A stretch of 9,783 nt of DNA, taken from the NCBI GenBank assembly GCA_947285985.1, contig CAMYPB010000030.1, forward strand, positions 1-9,783, written 5' to 3'. A program made the translations under genes and the position numbers. The notes under the pieces are model-generated. The model saw nothing but the letters and a program-made list of their open reading frames with translations, was not told the DNA's origin and made no database searches. The stretch comes from an uncultured Holosporaceae bacterium. GTDB taxonomy: Bacteria > Pseudomonadota > Alphaproteobacteria > RUG11792. Numbering within the stretch: position 1 is the first letter of the stretch; every line of letters starts with the position of its first letter. Positions 1 to 6,874 of this stretch are shown here, piece by piece.

Positions 1-1594
1 CTCGAAGGAAGCTTTGTGCGTCAAGATAGATGGAAAAAATATAGCGGAAATCTCATCTATGCCTATAGATGAAGAATTGGAATGGTTTAAAAATCTATGG
101 AATAAATTGACTCCTCAACAGATTAGTATATCCGAGAAAATTTTGAAGGAAATACAGGATAGACTTGGATTCCTCATAAATGTTGGACTTGAATATTTAA
201 CATTATCGAGGGCTTCTGAAACGTTATCTGGAGGAGAGAGTCAAAGAATTCGTCTCGCATCTCAGATAGGTTCTGGGTTGACGGGAGTTATGTATGTCTT
301 GGACGAGCCTTCTATCGGACTTCATCAAAGAGATAATGATAAACTTATAGAAACATTAAAAAAACTTCGCGATTATAAAAATACGGTTATTGTTGTTGAA
401 CATGATGAAGACGCGATGAAGGCCGCGGACTGGTTGATCGATATAGGGCCGAAAGCTGGGATTCACGGGGGAGAAGTTATTGCATCTGGAACGATCGATC
501 AAATAAAAAATAATCCAAATAGTTTGACAGGACAATATTTATCAGGTACGAAATCAATCCCCGTTCCAAAGATGAGGCGTCCTGCGAATTTATATAGATG
601 TATAGAACTGGTTGGATGTTCCGGAAATAATTTGAAAAATATAAATGTCAAAATTCCACTAGGTGCTTTCACGTGTGTAACGGGAGTTTCGGGATCTGGA
701 AAATCAACACTTGTTATAGACACATTGTTTAAAACAGTATATAACGAAGTATCTGCAAATAAAAAAATCGAAATAAAAAATATAAAACAAATAAAAGGAT
801 TGCAATATATTGATAAAGTTATTGATATTAGTCAGTCTCCTATAGGGCGTACTCCACGTTCGAATCCCGCAACGTATGTTGGATGTTTCACGGATATTCG
901 AAATTTATTCGCGAGTCTTCCTGAGTCAAAAGCTAGGGGGTATACGAGTGGTCGATTTTCATTCAATGTCAAGGGGGGACGTTGTGAGGCGTGCAAAGGA
1001 GATGGAGTCCTCAAAATCGAAATGCATTTTCTTCCAGATGTTTATGTCACATGTGATCAATGTCATGGTCTAAGATATAATCGTGAGACTCTCGACATAA
1101 AATTTAAGGGAAAAAGTATCGCGGATGTCCTTGATATGACGATAGAAGAGGGCGCAGAATTTTTCCATTCACAACCCGCAATCTATCAAAAACTTCATTG
1201 TTTATGTCGTGTTGGGCTTGGATATCTCACAATCGGACATAAAGCGACTCTTTTATCAGGAGGGGAGGCCCAACGCGTTAAACTCGCGAAAGAATTATCA
1301 AAAAAATCAACGGGGAATACTCTCTATATTCTCGATGAACCGACAACCGGTCTCCATATGGAAGATGTGAAAAAATTAATAGAAATTCTTCAGATACTCG
1401 TTGACCAGGGGAACACAGTCGTCGTTATCGAACATAATATGGACGTAATCAAAACTGCAGATTGGATCATAGACATAGGGCCTGAAGGAGGGATCAAAGG
1501 GGGGAATATCGTTGGAATAGGAACTCCTGAAGAAATCGCTAATATAAATGAGAGTTATACTGGAAAATATCTTAAGTATTATTTAAATAAATAG
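1..1594 (+). CDS. uvrA: UvrABC excinuclease subunit A, C-terminal part (5' end outside window)
   Basis: UvrA is the damage-recognition ATPase of nucleotide excision repair; it works as a dimer with UvrB in the cytoplasm. The frame is open from base 2, so the gene is cut by the window edge; about 530 of roughly 950 usual residues are present. In order, I see the ABC signature LSGGES (224-241) with the Walker B run YVLDEPSIGLHQ after it, the second Walker A GVSGSGKS (683-706), the zinc finger of two CxxC pairs (983-994 and 1052-1063), the second signature LSGGEA (1253-1270), and a second Walker B run YILDEPTTGLH. It ends SYTGKYLKYYLNK, at the expected C-terminus. All catalytic motifs in this part look intact, with no frameshift. 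The wording of the zinc-finger region and of the stretch after it (IADVLDMTIEEGAEFF) resembles alphaproteobacterial UvrA. It converges on mreC with five bases between stops. The TTG at 14 is an internal Leu codon, not a start. Confidence 0.97.
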   Translation, partial: SKEALCVKIDGKNIAEISSMPIDEELEWFKNLWNKLTPQQISISEKILKEIQDRLGFLINVGLEYLTLSRASETLSGGESQRIRLASQIGSGLTGVMYVLDEPSIGLHQRDNDKLIETLKKLRDYKNTVIVVEHDEDAMKAADWLIDIGPKAGIHGGEVIASGTIDQIKNNPNSLTGQYLSGTKSIPVPKMRRPANLYRCIELVGCSGNNLKNINVKIPLGAFTCVTGVSGSGKSTLVIDTLFKTVYNEVSANKKIEIKNIKQIKGLQYIDKVIDISQSPIGRTPRSNPATYVGCFTDIRNLFASLPESKARGYTSGRFSFNVKGGRCEACKGDGVLKIEMHFLPDVYVTCDQCHGLRYNRETLDIKFKGKSIADVLDMTIEEGAEFFHSQPAIYQKLHCLCRVGLGYLTIGHKATLLSGGEAQRVKLAKELSKKSTGNTLYILDEPTTGLHMEDVKKLIEILQILVDQGNTVVVIEHNMDVIKTADWIIDIGPEGGIKGGNIVGIGTPEEIANINESYTGKYLKYYLNK

Positions 1595-1611
1595 TTTTTT
1601 TATTTATTTAA
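1583..1611. terminator. A/T-only inverted repeat between convergent uvrA and mreC (possible bidirectional terminator)
   Basis: TTAAATAAATA (1583-1593) and TATTTATTTAA (1601-1611) form a perfect 11-bp inverted repeat around a 7-base loop (GTTTTTT, 1594-1600). The left arm and first loop base contain the uvrA stop (TAG, 1592-1594). The mreC stop (TAA on the minus strand, 1600-1602) straddles the loop and the right arm. There is no G/C in the stem and no T-run after it, so it is not a classical intrinsic terminator. The position between convergent ends suggests a role in ending transcription. In such AT-rich DNA some of this could be chance. Confidence 0.35.
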
Positions 1612-2499
1612 TATTGGATCAATAATCCACACAAAACTTATATTATTTATTTTTGATATGGGTTCTGCTAGGATTGATCCGCTCTCCTTTATTTTTATAA
1701 CCTTTGCAACGGGTATATCAGAATAGAATACCCCTCCTTCTCCAGACGTATACAAAATATCCCCTGGTTTTATATTGAGTTTGGAAGATGTAATATTCTC
1801 CTTTATTTCAGAGGATACCATCTCATTTTTTCCTGTTCCTGAGAGAATAATGTGTTCTCCCGATAAAGATTTGACGGGAATATTTATTTTTTGATCGGTT
1901 ATTGTCATAACTCTCGCGATATCATTATTTATGAGATACACGATTCCAACGATTCCATCACTCGATAGGACGACACTTCCCTGTTTTATGGAATTGTGAG
2001 AGACGGATATCAACATGAATGAATCGAATACGGAATATTCAAATCCCAAGACTCTTTCAATAACTTTATACGTCGATATAGAATAATTTAAATTGAGAGA
2101 TTTTTTCAAGTCTCCCAACTCCTTCTCATAATTTTTTATCGTTTCAATTTTTATCTTGAGATCGTCACTTTCACGACGTAGATCTTCGATCTCTTTCTTC
2201 AGGATATTGTTTTGTATGATATATGACGTCATAGATCTCGGAAATTCAACTATCTTGTTAGCAACGAATTTAATTTGTAGAAAATACTTCGAAAATTCAA
2301 GAGACAAATCATCCATCCATCTCATCTCTGAATACGATGAGAAGAGTATAAAAATCGATATACACAATCCCCAGATTTGTCTTATGGAATTCCTAACGAA
2401 TTTTGAGTATCTTATATCGACGAGTACTGAGAAAAATCTACTCTTCCTCTTGAATCCTGAAACTCTTAGTCCCAAAAAACTTAAGATAAATCCTATCAA
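1600..2499 (-). CDS. mreC: Rod shape-determining protein MreC
   Basis: MreC is a bitopic inner-membrane protein of the elongasome; its periplasmic part links MreB filaments to the peptidoglycan synthases PBP2 and RodA. The 299-residue product has a basic N-terminal segment (about 17-40), one transmembrane helix (about 42-56, IWGLCISIFILFSSY), a charged coiled-coil stretch (about 97-134), and the beta-rich MreC core (about 145-295). The core shows family landmarks such as SSDGIVGIVYLI, ITDQKINIPV, ILSGTG and GDILYTSGEGGVFYSDIPV. Length is normal. The start is TTG at 2497-2499: an in-frame stop lies two codons upstream, and AGAGGA sits 9 bases before it. The TTG shares bases with the TGA of the fis-like gene (TTGA), which implies translational coupling. 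No mreB, mreD or mrdA is visible here. An additional hydrophobic run at residues 1-10 is unusual, but the frame and ribosome binding site support this start. Confidence 0.9.
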   Translation of the reverse strand: MIGFILSFLGLRVSGFKRKSRFFSVLVDIRYSKFVRNSIRQIWGLCISIFILFSSYSEMRWMDDLSLEFSKYFLQIKFVANKIVEFPRSMTSYIIQNNILKKEIEDLRRESDDLKIKIETIKNYEKELGDLKKSLNLNYSISTYKVIERVLGFEYSVFDSFMLISVSHNSIKQGSVVLSSDGIVGIVYLINNDIARVMTITDQKINIPVKSLSGEHIILSGTGKNEMVSSEIKENITSSKLNIKPGDILYTSGEGGVFYSDIPVAKVIKIKESGSILAEPISKINNISFVWIIDPILNK

Positions 2500-2747
2500 A
2501 ATTTATTGTCCTCTATAAGACCAAGCGTATCAATCTTCGAACTCAATGTATTTCGACTGATCCCTAAAATTTTTGCAGTTTTTCGTTTATTGTGTCGCGT
2601 GACATCGAGAATCTTTTCGATCAAAGCTTTCTCAACTTCCTTCATAACAATCCCATACAATCCCGAGACATTATCCATACTCTTCTGCATAATAATATAA
2701 TTCTCAAGAACAGAGTTGACAGCCGCTGATATACTATATCTCTTCAT
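2496..2747 (-). CDS. fis: Small stand-alone Fis-type DNA-binding protein
   Basis: An 83-residue protein that aligns by eye along most of its length with the core of enterobacterial Fis, a homodimeric nucleoid-associated DNA bender and regulator. The dimer helices correspond to about residues 6-50 (run LYGIVMKEVEKALIEKIL matches Fis LYELVLAEVEQPLLDMVM), and the helix-turn-helix to about 54-76 (KRKTAKILGISRNTLSSKI). It begins where the Fis core begins, so the N-terminal beta-hairpin arms of E. coli Fis (98 residues) are missing. The same fold ends NtrC-type regulators, so it could have come from such a protein, but there is no AAA+ domain upstream. The ATG has no clear Shine-Dalgarno sequence, and no alternative in-frame start exists before the upstream stop. 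It lies 117 bases after pyrH and overlaps mreC by four bases. Symbol by similarity; targets unknown. Confidence 0.8.
   Translation of the reverse strand: MKRYSISAAVNSVLENYIIMQKSMDNVSGLYGIVMKEVEKALIEKILDVTRHNKRKTAKILGISRNTLSSKIDTLGLIEDNKF
2509..2514 (-). promoter_or_regulatory. Ribosome binding site of mreC (decides the TTG start)
   Basis: AGAGGA on the minus strand lies 9 bases before the TTG at 2497-2499, inside the last codons of the fis-like gene. This is the best Shine-Dalgarno match near the mreC start, and no ATG competes upstream because of an in-frame TAA. Confidence 0.7.
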
Positions 2748-2812
2748 AACAACAACACACGAAAAAAATTACACGAACAAATAAAAATTAGAAAGACAAC
2801 GTGAACTATGAC

Positions 2813-2818
2813 ATTCTA
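2813..2818 (-). promoter_or_regulatory. Weak candidate -10 element for fis-mreC
   Basis: In the 117-base gap between pyrH and the fis-like gene (2748-2864), TAGAAT on the minus strand is one base off the TATAAT consensus, but no good -35 hexamer stands 16-18 bases upstream. An alternative is TTGAGA (2851-2856) followed 16 bases later by TATATG. Neither is strong, so fis-mreC may rely partly on read-through from pyrH. I see no terminator in the gap beyond the short palindrome AGATATATCT at about 2844-2853. Confidence 0.2.
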
Positions 2819-2864
2819 TCACAAAACACATATATAAACTAGAAGATATATCTCAAAAAATCTA

Positions 2865-3566
2865 TTATGAGACAATCGAACATTTTATATCTGATTTCAA
2901 TGCCCTCCTAAAACAATCATCCTCAAATATTGAGAATACGATTATTTTGATCCTGTTTTCCATAGCGATTGAAAAGGCCGTACTATCCATAATCTTCAGA
3001 TTTTGATTCAAAGCATCAGAATACGTTAAATTCGGAATATGAATCGCATCATTGAAAATTGCGGGGTCTTTGTCATAAATTCCATCAGTTTTTGTCGCCT
3101 TCAAAATTATGTTCGCACGACACAACAATGAATTTATAGAGGCTGCTGTATCCGTTGAAAAATAGGGATATCCCGTTCCTCCGACGAATATAACCACCCT
3201 GTTTCTTATATCAAAAGACGATATATCAGACGATTTCTGAATTCCAAATGGAAGGTCAAGACTTGAAAATATTATGGACTCTACTCCAATATTCTGAAGG
3301 ATACGACGTATGACGAGTCCGTTTATAACAGTCGACATCATCCCCATAGAATCAGATGTCAATCTATCTATCAGATCGTTGTCTAAAGATTTCCCACGAA
3401 TTATGTTCCCCCCTCCAACAACGAGAGAAACATCAATCCCCATATCAACAACATTCTTGATATTCTGACATATCTTTTGAATAACCCCAAGATCGAACGC
3501 CCCAAAAGCGCCCGATCCTGACATAGATTCTCCTGAGATTTTTATTAAAACTCTTCTAAAATCCAT
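2865..3566 (-). CDS. pyrH: UMP kinase
   Basis: Bacterial UMP kinase phosphorylates UMP to UDP with ATP; it is a hexamer of the amino acid kinase fold, unrelated to eukaryotic UMP/CMP kinases, and feeds RNA, DNA and UDP-sugar (cell wall) synthesis. The 233 residues are close to the family length. Visible motifs are the N-terminal KISGES (9-14), the glycine loop VVGGGNIIRG (49-58), SDSMGM (71-76) with the conserved Asp72, GTGYPYFSTDTAA (130-142, UMP and phosphate binding), and KATKTDGIYDKDP (156-168, nucleotide binding), then LTYSDAL and the IMDSTAFSIA helix. Nothing essential seems missing. It starts with ATG 12 bases after the tsf stop, with only a weak purine-rich site (AAAGA), so it is probably translated from the rpsB-tsf transcript. 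frr, the usual next gene in many genomes, is absent downstream. Confidence 0.96.
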   Translation of the reverse strand: MDFRRVLIKISGESMSGSGAFGAFDLGVIQKICQNIKNVVDMGIDVSLVVGGGNIIRGKSLDNDLIDRLTSDSMGMMSTVINGLVIRRILQNIGVESIIFSSLDLPFGIQKSSDISSFDIRNRVVIFVGGTGYPYFSTDTAASINSLLCRANIILKATKTDGIYDKDPAIFNDAIHIPNLTYSDALNQNLKIMDSTAFSIAMENRIKIIVFSIFEDDCFRRALKSDIKCSIVS

Positions 3567-3578
3567 AATTATTTGTCT

Positions 3579-4508
3579 TTATTTAACAAATGACATAACT
3601 TCTTCTGCGAAATTCGATTCTGTCTTTTCAATCCCTTCTCCCAAAACAAATTTCACGAATGTTGAGATCTTAACAGGTGATCCGATTTCCTTTGAGAATT
3701 GTTCAACAACCTCAGAAATACGAAGTTTGTTGTCCATAACAAAGAATTGATCCAATAAAACAACGTCCTCAAAGAATTTCTTGACCTTAGATTCGGCCAT
3801 TTTATTTGCGATTTCCTGAGGTTTGCCCATCTCTTGAGCCTGCGCAATAATGATAGACTTTTCCTTTTCAATGACATCATTTGGAACGCATTTTTCACAC
3901 AAATAAGACGGATTCGCAGCAGCAATGTGCATCGCAATTTTCTTACCAAACTCCATCAATTTATCTTTTTGATCGGTTTCTGATTCGAGAGCAACTAAAA
4001 CCCCGATCTTCCCGAGATTCGATGTAACAGCATTGTGCATATAAGCGGCTATAACCCCGTTTTCAACAGAGATTTTTTTCGCACGACGAAGAGTCATATT
4101 CTCCCCGATGAGAGATATAAGACTATCAATCTCTTCCTTAACTGTGTTTGAAGAATCGATATATTTCGAAGACATAATCTCATTGACATCATCAGATCCA
4201 TTCAAAACGACCTTCGCGATATTGTTTGCGAGAGATTGAAATTTCTCATTCTTCGCAACGAAATCTGTTTCAGAGTTCAATTCAACTATAGATGCGCATT
4301 TTTTTAGATCACACAACTCAAACGCGATGAGTCCATCAGCCGCTGTTCTAGATGATTTTTTCGCAGCGTCCATCAATCCCTTTTTCCTGAGATATTCAGC
4401 GGATGCCTCAATATCCCCATTATTTTCGACGAGCGCACGTTTGCAATCCATCATCCCAGCTCCCGTTTGGTCGCGGAGTTGTTTGACTAATTTTGCAGAA
4501 ATTTCCAT
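3579..4508 (-). CDS. tsf: Elongation factor Ts
   Basis: EF-Ts is the guanine nucleotide exchange factor that recycles EF-Tu from GDP to GTP during translation. The 309-residue product has the N-terminal UBA-like domain (about 1-54, with the hallmark run LRDQTGAGMMDCKRAL and later YLRKKG), the core motif SETDFVAKNEKF (79-90, whose TDFV contacts EF-Tu), two dimerisation subdomains, and the usual C-terminal run KISTFVKFVLGEGIEK followed by a short helix. Length and motif order are normal. The start ATG is preceded by GGAG 9 bases upstream (4518-4521). It follows rpsB by 33 bases and precedes pyrH by 12, the standard proteobacterial order. Several Cys residues (for example 66, 71) are not family-diagnostic. 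Confidence 0.97.
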   Translation of the reverse strand: MEISAKLVKQLRDQTGAGMMDCKRALVENNGDIEASAEYLRKKGLMDAAKKSSRTAADGLIAFELCDLKKCASIVELNSETDFVAKNEKFQSLANNIAKVVLNGSDDVNEIMSSKYIDSSNTVKEEIDSLISLIGENMTLRRAKKISVENGVIAAYMHNAVTSNLGKIGVLVALESETDQKDKLMEFGKKIAMHIAAANPSYLCEKCVPNDVIEKEKSIIIAQAQEMGKPQEIANKMAESKVKKFFEDVVLLDQFFVMDNKLRISEVVEQFSKEIGSPVKISTFVKFVLGEGIEKTESNFAEEVMSFVK

Positions 4509-4517
4509 AATTTTTTA

Positions 4518-4521
4518 CTCC
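4518..4521 (-). promoter_or_regulatory. Ribosome binding site of tsf
   Basis: GGAG on the minus strand, 9 bases before the tsf ATG, within the 33-base rpsB-tsf spacer. A strong independent site, as expected for a highly expressed translation factor. Confidence 0.7.
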
Positions 4522-4541
4522 AATTTTATGTATAACAACAA

Positions 4542-5306
4542 TTATTTCGATTCATCATCTTTTTTCGATGGAACACTTTCGAGAATTTGTTCAGACTCTC
4601 CAATATCAACTCCCGATTTCCGAAGACCTTTTTGAAGACCCTCTAAAACAGCACTCGAAAACAGATCGCAATACAAATCTATCGCGCGAGTTGCATCATC
4701 ATTTCCTGGGATGACATACGAAACATCGTCTGGAGATGCGTTTGAATCAACGACTGCAATAACAGGTATACGGAGTCTCTTGGCCTCTTTTATTGCGATT
4801 GATTCACGAATCGTATCGATCACAACGACGAGGTCAGGAAGTCCACCCATCTCACGAATTCCTCCAAGAGAGAGCTCGAGTTTTTCATGTTCTTTTTTGA
4901 GGTTCACAATCTCTTTCTTTGTTAGACCAACAGGTTTCTCGATCATTTCTTCTAGATGTTTCATTCTCTTGATAGACTGATTTATCGTCTTCCAGTTTGT
5001 CAACATTCCTCCAAGCCATCTGTGATTGACATAGTATTGGCCACATTTTTTTGCAGCATCCTTTATCTTTTCAGAAGCCTGAGTTTTTGTTCCAACGAAT
5101 AACACACGACCATTCTTCTCGACGATCCCCTTCATAACTTCGAGGGCTTTTTGGAGCATAGGAGCGGTTTGATCGAGGTCTATGATATGGATTCCATTTC
5201 TTTTCCCAAAGATATAAGGGGCCATTTTTGGATTCCATTTGCGAGTCACGTGACCATAATGAACACCCGCTTCTAAAAGTTGTCTCATTGTAAAATTAGT
5301 TGTCAT
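4542..5306 (-). CDS. rpsB: 30S ribosomal protein S2
   Basis: S2 is a late-assembling protein of the small ribosomal subunit and is needed for S1 binding. The 254-residue product begins MTTNFTMRQLLEAGVHYGH and shows the family landmarks RKWNPKMAPYIFGKRNGIHIIDL, VLFVGTKTQA, HRWLGGMLTNWKT, PDLVVVIDT and the C-terminal IPVIAVVDSNASPDDVSYVIPGNDDA, given here in pieces. A lysine/acid-rich tail ends the protein. The frame is open upstream to 5375, but I chose the ATG at 5304-5306 because AGAGGA lies 9 bases before it and S2 homologues begin at this point. It is the first gene of rpsB-tsf-pyrH and follows murB after a 190-base leader. S2 is known to repress its own operon through the leader in some proteobacteria; whether that happens here is unknown. 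Confidence 0.97.
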   Translation of the reverse strand: MTTNFTMRQLLEAGVHYGHVTRKWNPKMAPYIFGKRNGIHIIDLDQTAPMLQKALEVMKGIVEKNGRVLFVGTKTQASEKIKDAAKKCGQYYVNHRWLGGMLTNWKTINQSIKRMKHLEEMIEKPVGLTKKEIVNLKKEHEKLELSLGGIREMGGLPDLVVVIDTIRESIAIKEAKRLRIPVIAVVDSNASPDDVSYVIPGNDDATRAIDLYCDLFSSAVLEGLQKGLRKSGVDIGESEQILESVPSKKDDESK

Positions 5307-5496
5307 AAATAAAATTCCTCTTTTCCGATTAAATTCAAACGTTAGACAATCAATGAAACAGAGATGAAGAATCATCTATGCATCGGAAATTGTTGCCCAA
5401 CTAAAACTTAAGACACACGTGAAAACCACAATGCATCCCTGTTCATTTAGAATATCATATTTTTTATGATGGGGAAACCTATTATTTTTATGCCCA
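5307..5496 (-). promoter_or_regulatory. Leader region of the rpsB-tsf-pyrH operon
   Basis: This 190-base gap between the murB stop and the rpsB start holds no plausible gene. It should contain the operon promoter, but I could not pick a convincing -35/-10 pair. Close to the gene there is a small perfect hairpin, AGATGA-TTCT-TCATCT on the minus strand (5362-5377), about 55 bases before the ATG. S2 autoregulates through its mRNA leader in some proteobacteria, so the hairpin may matter; that link is inference. ATGCAT also occurs twice (about 5379 and 5431), of unknown meaning. Confidence 0.35.
5316..5321 (-). promoter_or_regulatory. Ribosome binding site of rpsB (decides the start)
   Basis: AGAGGA on the minus strand, 9 bases before the ATG at 5304-5306. 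It fixes the S2 start and excludes the 23-residue upstream extension that the open frame would allow. Confidence 0.75.
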
Positions 5497-5499
5497 TCA
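5467..5499 (-). terminator. Weak stem-loop at the 3' end of murB
   Basis: TGATGGG and CCCATCA (plus strand 5467-5473 and 5493-5499) form a perfect 7-bp stem around a 19-base loop, starting on the murB TGA stop. On the minus strand the sequence after the stem is ATAAAAAATAT, not a U-tract, so an intrinsic terminator is doubtful; it may instead protect the 3' end of the transcript. Confidence 0.25.
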
Positions 5500-6408
5500 A
5501 TATATTATTTTTATTTCTTCTTCGAGGAGTATACCAGAGTTTTCAAAGACTTTTTGTTTGACTATATTTATGAGGGAGAGTATATCTGATGCATTTGCAT
5601 TTCCTTGATTGACAATAAAATTACAGTGGAGATCTGATATTTTCGCGTCTCCCACTTGAAATCCAACGCATCCCGCATTTTTTATGAGTTCCCAGGCTTT
5701 GAAACCCTTTGGATTCTTGAATGTACTCCCACACGTTGCCTGTCCTATGGGTTGAGTTGAAATCCTTTTTTTTGTTAGATCAGATATTTCTTGATGAAGT
5801 ATTTCTTTGGAAGATACTTGTGTCTTGAGTATACATGATGTAATTATATAATCATCTGAGATATTACTATTTCTATACTCCATTTTTAAATCTTTTTTCT
5901 GGATATTTTCTATAATACCATTATGAATATTTATAAGTGTTATGGAATCTAAGAAATCTGATATCTCACAATTTGGAATACCTGCGTTCATTTTGAGGGC
6001 TCCCCCTATCGTTCCCGGGATACACATCAATTTTTCGAGACACGAAATTCCTTGATCCGCGCATTTTTTGATGAATCCTTGAAGAGATACTCCAGATTCA
6101 ACGAATACATTGTTTTTTATATTATCGAAAAAGATATTGTTGAAAGTATCTCTTAGATATACAATACAACCCCTAAATCCATCATCATTTATGAGGACAT
6201 TCGACATATTTCCAAGACATAATATCTTTAAATTATCCGGTTTGTTTCGAAGGAAATATGAGAGATCATCAATATCCTTTGGAATGAAGAATACATCACA
6301 AATCCCCCCAACCTTAAAGAAACTCATCTCCTTCAAAGAGATGTTGAATTTATATGTTCCTCTTATATCAAGAGGAAGATCATCACATTTTATATTATTA
6401 TGCAGCAT
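5497..6408 (-). CDS. murB: UDP-N-acetylenolpyruvoylglucosamine reductase
   Basis: MurB is the FAD-dependent, NADPH-using enzyme that reduces UDP-GlcNAc-enolpyruvate to UDP-MurNAc in the second committed step of peptidoglycan synthesis. At 303 residues it is the short type II form, as in rickettsiae, not the longer E. coli type. The FAD domain shows SFFKVGGICDVFFIP (29-43), LGNMSN (65-70) and IPGTIGGALKMNAG (130-143). The active-site Arg is in EYRNS (177-181) and the catalytic Ser is Ser228 in GSTFKNP (227-233). Glutamates near the C-terminus (296-298, LEEEIK) supply the expected acid. The FAD loop reads GNMSN where most MurBs have GxGSN, an odd change. The ATG overlaps the end of the dciA-like gene by 11 bases, and only a weak Shine-Dalgarno is present, so translation is probably coupled. 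It is isolated from the usual murG-murC-ddl-ftsQ cluster. Confidence 0.95.
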   Translation of the reverse strand: MLHNNIKCDDLPLDIRGTYKFNISLKEMSFFKVGGICDVFFIPKDIDDLSYFLRNKPDNLKILCLGNMSNVLINDDGFRGCIVYLRDTFNNIFFDNIKNNVFVESGVSLQGFIKKCADQGISCLEKLMCIPGTIGGALKMNAGIPNCEISDFLDSITLINIHNGIIENIQKKDLKMEYRNSNISDDYIITSCILKTQVSSKEILHQEISDLTKKRISTQPIGQATCGSTFKNPKGFKAWELIKNAGCVGFQVGDAKISDLHCNFIVNQGNANASDILSLINIVKQKVFENSGILLEEEIKIIY

Positions 6409-6847
6409 TTTGTATTTCTGTTTTTAAGTGTTCAAGAGCATTTTGCAATGATTTATTTTTGAGTTCAATATCTATTTTATAAGGTATTTTAAATTTTTTG
6501 GATGGACGAATTTTTTGAAGGGGATGAACATCCAAAGTCTTCACATTGTGACGAAAGACAATATCAGAGATTTTGTTATTGTTTGTGTATAATTTTATAC
6601 GATTCATAAACAAATCTTGAGAATATCTCGCGAGGAATCCAGATGAACTATTCGAAGATATTGAGACGACTATAGAATTCATATTATTATTGTTATAGTA
6701 TATATCGCTAAGAGATAGGTATTGATAGAATTCTTCTCCAACTATATTTCTCCAATTTTGATCGAGTATTATTTTTATACGGAGGAGTTCATTGCTGTGG
6801 CATATAATCTCCCGACATAACAAAGACGCGCGTTTCATATCTTGCAT
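6398..6847 (-). CDS. DUF721 / DciA-like protein (replicative helicase loader family)
   Basis: DciA proteins help load the DnaB replicative helicase in bacteria without DnaC or DnaI. The 149-residue product shows the DUF721 core by eye: a helical start, then NWRNIVGEEFYQYLSLSDIY (31-50, matching the family W..IVGE..A.H..P pattern), a strand run NSIVVSISSNSSSGFLARYS (57-76), and INxx-like continuation IKLYTNNNKISDIVF as in alphaproteobacterial members. The C-terminal 45 residues are lysine-rich and not recognisable. The ATG at 6845-6847 has no clear Shine-Dalgarno; the in-frame ATG three codons later is an alternative. It is the first gene of the minus-strand block and overlaps murB by 11 bases. 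The family match is weak in identity, so I leave the symbol blank. Confidence 0.65.
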   Translation of the reverse strand: MQDMKRASLLCREIICHSNELLRIKIILDQNWRNIVGEEFYQYLSLSDIYYNNNNMNSIVVSISSNSSSGFLARYSQDLFMNRIKLYTNNNKISDIVFRHNVKTLDVHPLQKIRPSKKFKIPYKIDIELKNKSLQNALEHLKTEIQNAA

Positions 6848-6874
6848 TTTATGATAATGAATTCAATTTTGTAT

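Noticed and set aside
14..16. TTG near the left edge as the start of a short UvrA.
   Set aside because: The frame continues to base 2 and the residues before it (SKEAL) align with the middle of UvrA, so the gene is simply cut by the window.
2156..2518. A 120-codon open frame on the plus strand opposite mreC, and similar long antisense frames opposite uvrA, tsf, rpsB, murB and the protease.
   Set aside because: They lie wholly or almost wholly within well-supported genes, lack ribosome binding sites and have no recognisable protein features; they are by-products of codon bias in AT-rich genes.
5307..5375. A 23-residue N-terminal extension of ribosomal protein S2.
   Set aside because: Homologous S2 proteins begin at the MTTNFTMRQLLEAG point, and a strong AGAGGA site stands 9 bases before that ATG; the upstream codons look like untranslated leader.
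5467..5499. A strong intrinsic terminator after murB.
   Set aside because: The stem is only 7 bp with a 19-base loop and no U-tract follows on the minus strand; kept only as a weak stem-loop.
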